A stretch of 64,000 nucleotides of DNA, from assembly GCF_033095785.1 (NCBI RefSeq), contig NZ_CP137134.1:2170001-2234000 (forward strand), in the 5' to 3' direction. The notes beneath the pieces are model-generated. The model was not told the origin of the DNA, ran no database searches, and worked only from the letters and a program-made list of their open reading frames with translations. Position 1 is the stretch's first letter. Every line of letters starts with the position of its first letter. The position numbers were made by a program, and so were the translations under genes. Shown in pieces: positions 34,414 to 43,930 of the stretch. Source of the DNA: Nitrosospira sp. Is2 (GTDB taxonomy: Bacteria; Pseudomonadota; Gammaproteobacteria; Burkholderiales; Nitrosomonadaceae).

Positions 34414-36285
34414 TCATGCCAGTCTCCGGCCCCGCTCCGTTTTACTGGATGCGGAACCGATCACTCCGCGGAAGAAATCAACCAGTTTTGGCACATGGTA
34501 GTCGAACGTGAAAAGGTCGCGTTGCTGCCAAACCCGCTCGCGGATGATTTGCAACTGCTCACGATCTCGTAGCTGCGTGGCAAGGTCATCCATCGTGTCA
34601 AAAAAAATTCCGGTGCCAAGCTGCTTCGCCAATGTTTGTGTAGCGACGACTGCGCCGTCATTTGCCTTCTGCAGCATCGGCAACCCGGCTGCCGCGAGGG
34701 TACTGAGTCGGGCCGGGTAGTTCAGGTCATCCCAGTTTGCCCTCCTGATTTCACCTCCATTGCCGCTGTCAAAAAGGTGTAGCCATCCCGCATCATATTG
34801 CGAAAACTCTGTAGTCCAACGGCTTTGGTCTACGTTGGGATGCAAATGCAGATACCCAGGCGCCATGGCCTGAGTTTTTTCTATCCACTGGAGCCACTGT
34901 CCATGGGTTATCTCTCCGTAAAAATGCAGATGAATGCCCTGTCTTGCGAGCTCCACCACATGATGCGGGTGGAGGCCGATTGGCCGGCCGGGCGACACGG
35001 TATGAATCTCGCTGGCGGTTGAGGAACGCAGTGGTGTGCGCGGCCAATCGAACCAGTCGCGCTTTGGCAAGTCGCCATCCAGCACGTGGGTTGGTTTGCT
35101 CAGCGACAGGCCGGGAACGATGGTATCGAACCAGTCTCGCATTTCCGGGCTTGAGAAGATCTGCCCATCCGAATACTGATGCAGGTCGATCAATTGGGGC
35201 CAAGTTCCTTTTTCGAGACAAATGAATGGCCCTTCCTTGAAATGCCAGATGAATGGAATGCCAGGGGTCGCCATCAATACCTCATGTGCGAACGGCACGG
35301 CCTGCCAGTTGAGCAACGCATAAATAACATCCGGCTGGAGCTGCTTTATCGCTCCGCGCCAGTTGTCTCGCGGCAAATCCTCGACATGTCCGAAAGGCAC
35401 CGGTCCCACGGTGTTATACCAGTGCGGATTCTGCATCCACAAGCCATACAGCCTGTGCCCCTGCTCTTCCAGTGCAAGTACGCGGTCGGCGTTATACGCC
35501 AGTTCGCCGACCAGAAGTATTTTCAGTCCATCGCAGGCCGGGGGCGTATCCGGCCTTTCGCGCATCCTTCGATAGTGGTCCACCTCATCAATCGAATGGC
35601 CTACCGAAGTATGAAAGCGCAGCGGTTCTTCGACCCGGTAGTGCGAGCGAAAGGGATTGATGCCGCCTTCAGGCTCTTGCATGATCTTGTGCCGTTGCAT
35701 CGGATGGGATACCCACTCGCAGGTAATGCTGTTACTGGCGGCAAAAGCGCCGAGGGGCCGCAGCAGCCCCCAGTAGAGTCGCTCCAGGTCATCCGATTCC
35801 ACTTCCGGGCGTTCCAACCAGCGCGCTGCCATTTTACGGTGCATGCACTGGACCAGTTGCAAGGAAAATCCGGCAATCTGCCCGCTCGCTTGCCGATTGT
35901 AATGGTGGCGGATACCGGAATAAGCTAACACGGCTTCCGGCTGTATCTCGATGCATGTCTTCAGACTATGCAGATGTTCGCGGTAATAGACATCATCGCT
36001 CGGCAAGTAAGCGATAAGCGGCGCTTTCGCTTTGGTAATGCCTTCATTTAAGGCATGGCCCAGCCCCTGGTTTTTTGCCAGTCGGTAATAACGGATGCGC
36101 ACGTCGCCCAAGTATTTGGAGACTACCTCCGCGGTTGCATCCCGCGAGCCGTCGTCGATTACGCTCGCTTCCCAATCAGTGAGGACTTGCGCCTGCAAGC
36201 TGTCAAGCGCGCGGCCAATGAACCCTGCTTGTTCGTAAGTGGGAATCACTACGCTGACCGATGGAGAGTATGGTGGCTGCATCAT
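34414..36285 (-). CDS. Two-domain glycosyltransferase (GT2 plus GT-B-like)
   Basis: A 623-residue protein. The N-terminal 230 residues are a GT-A family 2 transferase: SVVIPTYEQAGFIGRALDSL, VIDDGSRD and YLPSDDVYYREH (the DxD region). From about residue 250 (LKILLVGELAYNADRVLALE) a second unit resembles a GT-B transferase, ending with glycosyltransferase-4-like segments (HFYGEITHG, LSTLAAAGLPML). There is no membrane helix, so it acts in the cytoplasm, probably on a nucleotide-sugar donor. GAAGGA precedes the tandem ATGs. It ends a minus-strand block with the carbamoyltransferase; a 262-base gap separates it from the DMFase-like gene. Confidence 0.87.
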   Translation of the reverse strand: MMQPPYSPSVSVVIPTYEQAGFIGRALDSLQAQVLTDWEASVIDDGSRDATAEVVSKYLGDVRIRYYRLAKNQGLGHALNEGITKAKAPLIAYLPSDDVYYREHLHSLKTCIEIQPEAVLAYSGIRHHYNRQASGQIAGFSLQLVQCMHRKMAARWLERPEVESDDLERLYWGLLRPLGAFAASNSITCEWVSHPMQRHKIMQEPEGGINPFRSHYRVEEPLRFHTSVGHSIDEVDHYRRMRERPDTPPACDGLKILLVGELAYNADRVLALEEQGHRLYGLWMQNPHWYNTVGPVPFGHVEDLPRDNWRGAIKQLQPDVIYALLNWQAVPFAHEVLMATPGIPFIWHFKEGPFICLEKGTWPQLIDLHQYSDGQIFSSPEMRDWFDTIVPGLSLSKPTHVLDGDLPKRDWFDWPRTPLRSSTASEIHTVSPGRPIGLHPHHVVELARQGIHLHFYGEITHGQWLQWIEKTQAMAPGYLHLHPNVDQSRWTTEFSQYDAGWLHLFDSGNGGEIRRANWDDLNYPARLSTLAAAGLPMLQKANDGAVVATQTLAKQLGTGIFFDTMDDLATQLRDREQLQIIRERVWQQRDLFTFDYHVPKLVDFFRGVIGSASSKTERGRRLA

Positions 36286-36547
36286 TTTTCCTTCTTATGG
36301 TTGTGTACCGAGCCCGGGCTGTTGTAGTAAGTATAGTAATAAGGGGACTATCCAGTGAGGTTTTGATACGTCTGAAATCGGACGGAACAGGTACGTTCTG
36401 ATTCGTAGAGGCGGCCACGTTGCCCAGCCGTAAGCTGCTTTAAACCGATCTACCCAGAGGAATCCCTGGTCACCCCGTATCGACTTGCTTCTTCGCTCGA
36501 ATCGGAGCAGATGCAGAAATACTTTCGTCGTGCGGTTGGGCCGGAGC
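36286..36547. other. Gap between glycosyltransferase and DMFase-like gene
   Basis: No gene or strong hairpin seen. The gap is long enough to hold a promoter for the glycosyltransferase. Confidence 0.3.
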
Positions 36548-37903
36548 TCACTTGTCGAGCAACCGATTAATGACGTTGCGTGTGATCTTGTCGACGTGAG
36601 GATCTTGGGCATTCTCGAGCACCTGCGCCCAGTCGGTCGTTCCGGCGGTGAACACGGTTCCGTTTCGCGCGAAAATCCCCATGGTTGCCGCGTGAATGCC
36701 AGCGCCTGCCGGGTACATTTCACGCGGTGGGCGTTCCTGCCAGTCGCCATCGAGCAAGCTTGCGGCCAGGACGCGAAACCCGGATGGCGTTCCTGTGAGG
36801 TGCGCGTTTGAAGAAAGAACGGCAAGTCCGGCTGTCCCGTCGAAGCTCTCTAATGGTGCACCGTCGCATTCGTATCCGACCAGCGGCGGCGAGGTATTGC
36901 TGCCGAATGAATTACCGTGGGACAGCCCGGTCCCGGCGAATACCCAGTGCTCGGGATCCTGCACGATAAATCCCTCCGTATGGCGTGGGCCGTCCCACCA
37001 GCCGCCCCCATTCCGGTAACTGACTCCAGTAAGCGCATCCTCAGGACGCGCCGCGCCCGTCTGCGGCCACCAGTGATCGAAGGCGCCATGAGGGCCCCCC
37101 TGATGGCACACGATCGCAGTTCCGTCGTCGACGACATGAATGCGCCACCAGCAGAGATTGGCTCCGAAGAAGGCGACGTTCCCGCCTTTCGATACGAAAT
37201 CTTCCACCCGGTCGCGCGCCGGCTCGCTCCAGTATTCGTCGTGCCCAACGCTGAGCAGAAGGCGATAACGATTACACAGATCGCGATCCGCATGGATATC
37301 GAAATCAGTACAGAATTCCGGTGAATATCCGTTCCGCAGGAGCCAGCGAATGAAACGTGCATCCCAATGCGCAAAGGTCTGGCGCGGCGAACTCATGTCG
37401 TAGTAGTCGAGAGCGCCCCAGGTCTCGCCCCCAATGCCTCCGCCCGGACGGTGCAGCGATAGTTTCGCCCCCGCCGGGTCCTGAGACCGCGGCGGATTGA
37501 TGTAAAAACAGCCTCCGCCGGTGCAGTTGTAAGCGTGGTAGGTAGCAAGCGGAATCTTGTAGAGCAGCTTGCTGCGTCGCTTGCCACTCACGATGAACAG
37601 GGCTGAAGCGCTTTTGTTTGCCAGATCGATACGGCCCCCGCCGGATTCCTCCAGATGGGCGATATACACCGCTGAAGGCCAATGATGCGGAATCTTGAAC
37701 TCATACGGCGGCCATTGCCAGTCGTCCGCCGCACTTTGCGGTAACGCGTATTTGCCCGCCAGCCAGCTCGTTTCATGCACGAGCAGCAAGCGCTCGCCCC
37801 AACGGTAGAAGAGCACGCGAAAGCGAGCCGCGTCGGTTGAGATGTGCAGCACCAAAGATTCTCCGGGCGCCACGCCTGCGGGGGCAGGATAGCCATGGAT
37901 CAC
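36548..37903 (-). CDS. N,N-dimethylformamidase beta-subunit-like protein
   Basis: A 451-residue protein resembling the large (beta) subunit of N,N-dimethylformamidase in its amidohydrolase-like part. Diagnostic segments are TYHAYNCTGGGCFY, LLSVGHDEYWSE and VEDFVSKGGNVAFFGANLC. The true enzyme holds an iron with two tyrosines and a glutamate; the tyrosines of the YHAYN and HDEYWS motifs are good candidates here, but the mapping needs a structural alignment. No small subunit is encoded nearby. Homologues turn up in polysaccharide loci. It starts 14 bases after the carbamoyltransferase stop, so the two are surely co-transcribed. Confidence 0.85.
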   Translation of the reverse strand: MIHGYPAPAGVAPGESLVLHISTDAARFRVLFYRWGERLLLVHETSWLAGKYALPQSAADDWQWPPYEFKIPHHWPSAVYIAHLEESGGGRIDLANKSASALFIVSGKRRSKLLYKIPLATYHAYNCTGGGCFYINPPRSQDPAGAKLSLHRPGGGIGGETWGALDYYDMSSPRQTFAHWDARFIRWLLRNGYSPEFCTDFDIHADRDLCNRYRLLLSVGHDEYWSEPARDRVEDFVSKGGNVAFFGANLCWWRIHVVDDGTAIVCHQGGPHGAFDHWWPQTGAARPEDALTGVSYRNGGGWWDGPRHTEGFIVQDPEHWVFAGTGLSHGNSFGSNTSPPLVGYECDGAPLESFDGTAGLAVLSSNAHLTGTPSGFRVLAASLLDGDWQERPPREMYPAGAGIHAATMGIFARNGTVFTAGTTDWAQVLENAQDPHVDKITRNVINRLLDK

Positions 37904-37917
37904 ACGTGCTCTCCTCG

Positions 37918-39609
37918 TTACGGGATAGGGGCGACCGGCTCTGGTTCGACACGCTTACGTATCAGATAGGGTGGCATCGCAAGCGCATGCATGGGCGTCC
38001 GCCGAAACGAGTCCAGCGCCTGAGCCGGTGTTTCAACGATGGGTTCCTCCTTGCGGTTAAAGGATGTGTTGAGTACTACCGGAACGCCGGTGCGTGCATC
38101 GAATGCCTGGAGCAACGAGCGCAGGAATGGATCGTCGTGCTCGCCCACGGTCTGCAGCCGCGCCGTGCAGTCGACATGCGTGACAGCAGGGATGATATGC
38201 GCTGCCTGCGGCTGGACCGGCGCCGCGAATTGCATGAAGGGGGAGGGCCGGCGGATGTCGAAGAATTCCTCCGCGCGTTCAAGCAGCACTACCGGCGCCA
38301 GCGGGCGGAACCACTCGCGCTCCTTGACTTTGGAGTTGATCCAGTCGCGAACATGGCCGTGGCGCGGGTCTCCGAGAATGCTGCGATGGCCAACCGCACG
38401 GGGCCCGAACTCGCTACGCCCATGGTACAGCGCAACCACCTTGGGGACGCACAGCAGGTCGACCATTCGGGTGCACAGGTCGGCAGGTCCTTCGATGTGC
38501 TCCACGATGAGGTCATCGGCCTCGCTTAAAGCAGCCTCGATGTCCGCTAGTTGCGGCTCAGGTCCGAGATAGTCATTTTCCCAACGATAGTCGCAGCGCA
38601 TGCCCGCAAGCTCATTCAGTCCATATACTGCACACCCAAGCGACGTCCCGGCATCGCTCGGCGCTGGTGGAATGAAGACGCGCTGAAAAGGCGTCTCCCG
38701 CAGCAGCCGGTCATTGGTTGAACAGTTAAGCCCGGTACCTCCCGCAAAACAAAGATTCTCCGCACCGGTTTGGTGGTGAAGCCAACGGGCGACTTCCAGC
38801 ACGGCCTCTTCGAACGCCCGCTGCCCTGCGGCAGAAAGATTGGCAGCATCCGTAAAGCGAGAACGATCGCCGCCGGTATAGCGGAAGCGTTCGCGCTCTC
38901 GCAGGGTTTCCATCCAACGCATGGGAATGGTCACTTGCGCACCGTCTACATCGAGTGGTGGCAGGCCAAGCACATCCGGATCGCCGTGCGGGGCGAGGCC
39001 CATTACCTTGCCTTCGTTGCCTTCCCCCGGAAAAATCGTTTGTGTCAGCAGGAAGTAAAACATGCCCAGCCCGACCAGGCGTCGCTCGTTGCGATCCCAC
39101 AATTGCTTGCCGATGCATTCGACGTGTTGGCGATCAGATCGGTAGAACGAGGACACCTCCCGCCAGTTCGAGGGTACGTCTTTGGCGCCGCTCCATTTCT
39201 CGGTGAACTCGGAAACCGGGCTGCCTTGGCCATCGATGATCATTACTGCCGCCTCCTCGAATGGGGAGGGGTGGAATACGCTATAGACGTGTGCGAGATG
39301 GTGCGAGATGCGAGCCCGGCGGCAGTCGGGAGAGATGGTCAACGTTTCAGCCAGCTCCTGCTCGTAGGCGGAAAGATTTTTTATCTCCGTGTCCGAAGAA
39401 TAACACTCAACGAGGACATCAATCGGCCTCTTCAGATCGGGAAGATGCGGCATGTATATATTACGGAAGTCGTCGAGCTTGCCCCAGTGGTGTTTCTCCC
39501 GCGTAAGCCGTTCTTTTTGTATCGCATACACCACCTGTGATCCGCGCATCAGGCATATGCTTGCATCCTGCGTGCGATTCACGCCAAGTACTACTGGTGC
39601 ATCGGTCAT
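37918..39609 (-). CDS. NodU/CmcH-type carbamoyltransferase
   Basis: Transfers a carbamoyl group from carbamoyl phosphate through carbamoyl-AMP to a hydroxyl of a sugar or natural product. The 563-residue protein has the N-terminal Kae1-like domain (VLGVNRTQDASICLM, metal-binding SHHLAHVYS, IIDGQGS, CFAGGTGLNCSTN) and the C-terminal YrdC-like domain (YHGRSEFGPRAVGHRSIL, VVLNTSFNRKEEPIV). All hallmark motifs are present. AAAGGAGG six bases before the ATG is the best ribosome-binding site of the region. It lies downstream of the flavoprotein gene and is closely followed by the DMFase-like gene. Confidence 0.93.
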   Translation of the reverse strand: MTDAPVVLGVNRTQDASICLMRGSQVVYAIQKERLTREKHHWGKLDDFRNIYMPHLPDLKRPIDVLVECYSSDTEIKNLSAYEQELAETLTISPDCRRARISHHLAHVYSVFHPSPFEEAAVMIIDGQGSPVSEFTEKWSGAKDVPSNWREVSSFYRSDRQHVECIGKQLWDRNERRLVGLGMFYFLLTQTIFPGEGNEGKVMGLAPHGDPDVLGLPPLDVDGAQVTIPMRWMETLRERERFRYTGGDRSRFTDAANLSAAGQRAFEEAVLEVARWLHHQTGAENLCFAGGTGLNCSTNDRLLRETPFQRVFIPPAPSDAGTSLGCAVYGLNELAGMRCDYRWENDYLGPEPQLADIEAALSEADDLIVEHIEGPADLCTRMVDLLCVPKVVALYHGRSEFGPRAVGHRSILGDPRHGHVRDWINSKVKEREWFRPLAPVVLLERAEEFFDIRRPSPFMQFAAPVQPQAAHIIPAVTHVDCTARLQTVGEHDDPFLRSLLQAFDARTGVPVVLNTSFNRKEEPIVETPAQALDSFRRTPMHALAMPPYLIRKRVEPEPVAPIP

Positions 39610-39709
39610 CGGATCCTCCTTTAGATCTGGTGCGGCGTTAGTACACGTTTCCGTATCGAGTTCCCATTTCGGATATTGGATTCGTTACAGAAACCGGTGG
39701 AAGCGCACG

Positions 39710-40936
39710 TTAAAAAATTCTGTCTTTTTGCCTTACGTTCTGCACCTCATTGCCGCTACCAAATAAAATTTGCCGCCAGCCCGAGAGCGTCAATAAGAAG
39801 GCCGGGTCAGTGGTTTCGTTGAACAATCCTTCAACCTTGGTGCGGATATAGAGACTGTTATCTGCGTGCGTCACCAGTTTATTGGTCAGGTACGGCCAGC
39901 TAAACATGAACTCGGCTTTACGATAAACGTCATACTTGGGCTGTAGACCGGCTATGCCTTGAGTATAGGCTTCCGCCACCGCCCCGCGGCCCGAAGAGGA
40001 TTGGGCGATGATTGCACTGGCGGCAAGCATTCCTGTTTCCATTGCTTTCCCAATTCCCTCGCCCGTCAGCGGGAAAGTCGCACCGATGCATTCTCCAATA
40101 CCCATCAGGCCGCCTTTGGCGAAGCGCGCTCCAGCCAAGCCGGTGCGAAGCGGCGCGCCTGTAAGAGGACTCAGGATTGTGCCATCTCGAATCAAGTCCC
40201 GTGCCAGGGGCAATTGGGCTACGAATCCCTCATAGGCTCGGCGGGGGTTGCTGTGCTTGTGCGCTGAACCAAAGAAGCCGATACCGATGTTGAATATCGC
40301 ATCCGGACCGGGAAAAACCCAGCCATAGCCACCCTTTACGGTACGGTCAAAGGCAAATACCAGTTCATTGAAATCCTTTGCCAAGCGTTCGTTGCGCACA
40401 TACTGACGAACGGCAACGCTTCGGCTCTCAGCTCGAAGCAACAGGCCAGCTTGTTGGATGGGCTTGATAGCGGCGCCTGTTGCCAGCAAAACCCACGCTG
40501 ATCGGGCAATGACCGAATCGTTGCCGTTAAAAAATTCGACACAGTAAGTTTTTCCATCCTCGTCAGCGATACGAGCGAACTCATGCCCAGACAAAAACTC
40601 CGCGCCTGCTTCAATCGCGCTCTTCAACAGTAACTCATCCAGTTTCAGACGAGGCACGCACGCGCCTGCTGCCCGGACCAGCACGTTGCTGCCGTCGAAG
40701 CCGGTCAGACGCATTCCTCGGACGGGGCAAGAGATATCGATCACACGTTCAATGAGACCGAGTTTTTTTAGTGCATGGTAAGCGTCGGGGATAAGCGCGT
40801 CCCCGCAGACTTTGTCGCGTGGGAAAACCGCTTTATCCAACAGGCCAACGGATAAGTTGGATTTGGCCAAGGTGCGTGCTGCCGCGCAACCGGCAGGCCC
40901 CGCGCCAATGACAATCACATCGTAAACCCGACTCAT
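39710..40936 (-). CDS. Geranylgeranyl-reductase-family flavoprotein
   Basis: A 408-residue FAD-dependent oxidoreductase. It shows VIVIGAGPAGCAAARTLA near the N-terminus, FPRDKVCGDAL (the characteristic family block), WVFPGPDAIFNIGIGFFG and the second FAD motif (LMGIGECIGATFPLTGEGIGKAMETG). Relatives reduce isoprenoid double bonds or halogenate/oxidise natural products, so the substrate is open. It lies 63 bases after the cysteine-rich protein gene and 100 bases before the carbamoyltransferase gene on the same strand. Confidence 0.9.
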   Translation of the reverse strand: MSRVYDVIVIGAGPAGCAAARTLAKSNLSVGLLDKAVFPRDKVCGDALIPDAYHALKKLGLIERVIDISCPVRGMRLTGFDGSNVLVRAAGACVPRLKLDELLLKSAIEAGAEFLSGHEFARIADEDGKTYCVEFFNGNDSVIARSAWVLLATGAAIKPIQQAGLLLRAESRSVAVRQYVRNERLAKDFNELVFAFDRTVKGGYGWVFPGPDAIFNIGIGFFGSAHKHSNPRRAYEGFVAQLPLARDLIRDGTILSPLTGAPLRTGLAGARFAKGGLMGIGECIGATFPLTGEGIGKAMETGMLAASAIIAQSSSGRGAVAEAYTQGIAGLQPKYDVYRKAEFMFSWPYLTNKLVTHADNSLYIRTKVEGLFNETTDPAFLLTLSGWRQILFGSGNEVQNVRQKDRIF

Positions 40937-40999
40937 GCCGATTTACTGTTCAAACCAGGACCGGGCCGGAGCGCCATATTCCCTGTGAACGCTGCGCAG

Positions 41000-41791
41000 C
41001 TACCTGGCCTGAGGCGAGCTGACGCAAATTCCGCTGCAGTCGGCTCCGCCCTTAGTGGGGTCGCAATCATCCGCGGGATCATCCACGCACGTTTTGCCGG
41101 CAGGGCATTTAAACCCGGCGATTCCGCCGCACATTTGCTTGGGTTCCTTATCCCCGTATGCGGAGCTGCCCTTGGGCGGGTAGTCGACGCGTTTTCCACC
41201 CCCGGGTTTGGTGGGCTCTGCGGCTCCAATATTGACCGTCTCTCGAATTTGCCGCGGCTGTACCGTTTCCACGTCGATGGATTCCACTTCTCCATCGGTA
41301 TGCCGGGCGGTGTAAACCCCTACAACGTCCAATGGGACCGGACTTTTAATGACCAGAAATCCTTCGAGGAAGGCAAAATCGACGCAGACCCCATCAATCG
41401 GACAAAAATAGCCCGCGATATCAAAGCAGCTTACCCCCACCGCGCCGTCCGGCTGTAGCACTGCTTCCTTGAATGGCGTGACGCCGAATGGACCGGGGTC
41501 CGAACCAAACTGCGTCGCCAGCGCCACCTTGGCGGCTACGGCGACTTTCTTGTCCGTCGGGTTGTGTATATTGACCGTGGTGCGATACGTCCCCCGTGCC
41601 AACGTGCCATCCTGATGTGGCAGCAGAAGCGAACAAGCAACTTTGGCCGCGTACTGGTATTCCGTTTTAATTGTCTTTGAGGGCTGAACGGGCTCTGCCT
41701 GGGATACAGGAATAATCCCGGTAGGACCGACCACGGCCCACGAACCCATCAATGCGGCGAAAACGCCGAGCACGCGCAGCTGCTGTTTCAT
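41000..41791 (-). CDS. Exported protein with cysteine-rich C-terminal module
   Basis: A 263-residue protein with a signal peptide (MKQQLRVLGVFAALMGSWAV, cleavage near SQA-EPV). The middle has a beta-rich domain (ARGTYRTTVNIHNPTDKKVA) similar in feel to cell-surface protein modules. The last 40 residues hold six cysteines in C-GGIAGFKCPAGKTCVD, CDPTKGGADC and GICV, likely three disulfides formed by the Dsb system. AAGGAGGG precedes ATG 41791. No named function. It heads the minus-strand block that includes the carbamoyltransferase. Confidence 0.8.
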   Translation of the reverse strand: MKQQLRVLGVFAALMGSWAVVGPTGIIPVSQAEPVQPSKTIKTEYQYAAKVACSLLLPHQDGTLARGTYRTTVNIHNPTDKKVAVAAKVALATQFGSDPGPFGVTPFKEAVLQPDGAVGVSCFDIAGYFCPIDGVCVDFAFLEGFLVIKSPVPLDVVGVYTARHTDGEVESIDVETVQPRQIRETVNIGAAEPTKPGGGKRVDYPPKGSSAYGDKEPKQMCGGIAGFKCPAGKTCVDDPADDCDPTKGGADCSGICVSSPQAR

Positions 41792-42171
41792 GGTTCCCTC
41801 CTTACAGTATTGAGGACGGCAAGAGCGAATTCCTGCAATCATTGTTTTGCAGTGAAAAAAGGCTCAGCTTCTGTGAGCCCCCGATCTATTCATAGCAGCG
41901 TTTCTTTTATAGTCAAATCGTTTTGAAATTTACGAGCCACTGCGGGATCCAGACTGATGCGAGGCAGAGAGCTGGTGGGAACAAACGGAGGCGCTACCGA
42001 TACTTACGAGCTAGTGAACAGCAGGGGCAAAGGAAGAATCAGGCGGGTTTGGAAACAGGGCAGTTGTAAGGATGGGAATCGCGTTCCCGGCAACTGATTC
42101 GATCAGCCAGGCAAAAAGATTAGATATTGGTCACGCGAGCTGTTCTCATGCGCGGTGCGCTAATACTCGAC
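41792..42171. other. Upstream region of the minus-strand block
   Basis: Holds a six-pair hairpin (GGCTCA/TGAGCC) near 41864-41881 and probably the promoter of the block. No gene seen. Confidence 0.4.
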
Positions 42172-42402
42172 TTAGTTTTTACCGTTGGGGCGGCTAACCA
42201 GCTTTTTGAGGAGATCATCACTGGATTTTTTAACCGACTCCAGAACGATATGCAGTTCGAGAAGATTCACGCCCAGATGGTGTTTGCAATGAGGGCAGCT
42301 AAGCTTCGGTTCGTACTTCAGCCGCGAGATCGTTTCCTCAAAATTAGCCGAACACTGAGGGCATGCGATTGTTATCTTCTCTAAATCCAGATCGAGCGAC
42401 AC
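42172..42402 (-). CDS. Small zinc-ribbon protein
   Basis: A 76-residue protein with two CxxC knuckles, CPQC near residue 14 and CPHC near 36, separated by 18 residues, followed by a long C-terminal helix (LLELHIVLESVKKSSDDLLKKL). It most likely binds one zinc ion. The start is GTG with AAAGG seven bases upstream. Partner and function unknown. Confidence 0.7.
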   Translation of the reverse strand: MSLDLDLEKITIACPQCSANFEETISRLKYEPKLSCPHCKHHLGVNLLELHIVLESVKKSSDDLLKKLVSRPNGKN

Positions 42403-42778
42403 GCGATGCCTTTTGTAATCCAGGTTGTGACCAAGCTTTGGAATCTTATCATATTAGCTAAATCTAACTTGAAGTTAACTAAGGTTCAGCTAAACGTCGG
42501 GTCACCCTGCACGCTTACCACACCGGTTTTCAATTTGACCTGTACGATTTGATTACCGGGTGATGACGGTATATGAATAAAAACATCCGTCTCTGGTACG
42601 GGCGCACAAGCAGAACTTAGTAGGTTTTGTGCCTCCTTATAAATTCATATGCCGACGGTATCAATTACCCTGGTATGAGTACGCTGCACGCCAAGAACTG
42701 ATGGATGAAAATGGGTTGGATTATTTTATCAAGCGCAGCACCCGGAACATGTGCGACTGCTTCTTAAGATTCGCGCGA
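42403..42778. other. Region before the outer-membrane protein gene
   Basis: An open frame from 42629 runs into the outer-membrane gene but its first 50 codons are unlike a signal peptide, so they are probably untranslated leader. No other gene seen. Confidence 0.4.
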
Positions 42779-43690
42779 ATGCGGTTTGGCAAGCTATTAA
42801 TAGCGGCGACTTTCACAGCGATAGCGCCGAAGGTGGGTGCAGCCGATCTCGAACCCAGAGCCTATTCCAATATTCCTGTCGGGCAGAACTTTATCGTTGC
42901 AGGTTACGCCTTTATGAACGGCGGCGTGGGATTCTCTCCGGCGGTGCCGATTAAAGATGCTCAACTACAAGTTCATAACTCCATCTTCGCTTATGCAAGG
43001 TCGCTTGATATCTGGGGAAAATCCGGTAAGTTCGACATCATCGTTCCTCATGCCTGGTTCTCTGGCGAGGCTTTAGTAGCAGGGGAGCCGCGAAGCAGGG
43101 CAGTCGGTGGATTTAGCGATCCTGTTGTTCGCCTTTACGTGAACCTCCTTGGAGCCCCGGCTCTTTCAGTCAAAGAATTCGCTAATTACAAGCAGGACAC
43201 CATCTTGGGAGTGAGTCTGGCGGTTTCAGCACCAGGAGGGCAATACGATGATCAAAGGCTCGTGAATATCGGCACTAACCGCTGGTATTTCAAACCGGAG
43301 ATTGGCCTGTCCAAGGCGTTGGGGCCCGTCACACTTGAGCTTGCTGCAAGCGCATATATTTTTACTGATAACAATCAACCTTTCCAGGGTAGAAACCTGG
43401 AGCGGGATCCGCTCTATGCTGCGCGGGGCCATCTGATCTACAGTTTCGGATCCTCCGGCATCTGGGGTTCTCTCGATGCGACGTTTTTTACCGGTGCCCG
43501 CTCAACGATGGACGGCAGGAGAAACGATGATATGCAGCAGACCTCGCGCTTGGGTGCGAGCCTGGCGTTTCCAATCAACCGTCAGAATTCTATCAAGCTC
43601 TACGGCAGCTCGGTTGTTTCGGCCCAAAGCGGAGCTAACCTCGATATTATCGGGATCGCTTACCAGCACCGGTGGGGGAGCGGTTTTTAA
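42779..43690 (+). CDS. Outer-membrane beta-barrel transporter-like protein
   Basis: A 303-residue protein with a signal peptide (MRFGKLLIAATFTAIAPKVG, cleavage near VGA-ADL) and alternating beta-strand pattern to a C-terminal YQHRWGSGF, ending in the aromatic typical of outer-membrane barrels. The sequence resembles the transporter family annotated as meta-pathway phenol-degradation like (VPHAWFSGEA, GFSDPVVRLYVNLLGAP, LAVSAPGGQYDDQRLVNIGTN). Substrate unknown. ATG 42779 is preferred; ATG 42749 would lengthen the signal peptide by ten residues. Neither has a clear ribosome-binding site. Confidence 0.83.
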   Translation: MRFGKLLIAATFTAIAPKVGAADLEPRAYSNIPVGQNFIVAGYAFMNGGVGFSPAVPIKDAQLQVHNSIFAYARSLDIWGKSGKFDIIVPHAWFSGEALVAGEPRSRAVGGFSDPVVRLYVNLLGAPALSVKEFANYKQDTILGVSLAVSAPGGQYDDQRLVNIGTNRWYFKPEIGLSKALGPVTLELAASAYIFTDNNQPFQGRNLERDPLYAARGHLIYSFGSSGIWGSLDATFFTGARSTMDGRRNDDMQQTSRLGASLAFPINRQNSIKLYGSSVVSAQSGANLDIIGIAYQHRWGSGF

Positions 43691-43930
43691 ATGATTTAAA
43701 TGCCGGTATTTTTGAAGTATTAACCCACATTGGACTAGATGAACCAAGGTTCCACTCTTTCACTGATGACGCGGTATTTGTTGGGTTCGGGTTCAATACC
43801 TGCCGCCTTCACCCATTAAAGGCCACCCAGCAGGAGGCTTTTGTTGAGATGCCTGGAATTAGGAGCTGCCATCCGGTTCGGGCTGAGCGAGCCTTGCTTA
43901 CCTGGACGCACAGAGCTGTCCACCCGTACA

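Noticed and set aside
35179..35928. 249-codon plus-strand frame
   Set aside because: Antisense to the glycosyltransferase, whose motifs and ribosome-binding site are clear.
38770..39540. 256-codon plus-strand frame
   Set aside because: Antisense shadow of the carbamoyltransferase in GC-rich DNA.
40933..41295. Minus-strand frame overlapping the cysteine-rich protein gene
   Set aside because: Out-of-frame shadow; the 41000-41791 gene has the signal peptide and ribosome-binding site.
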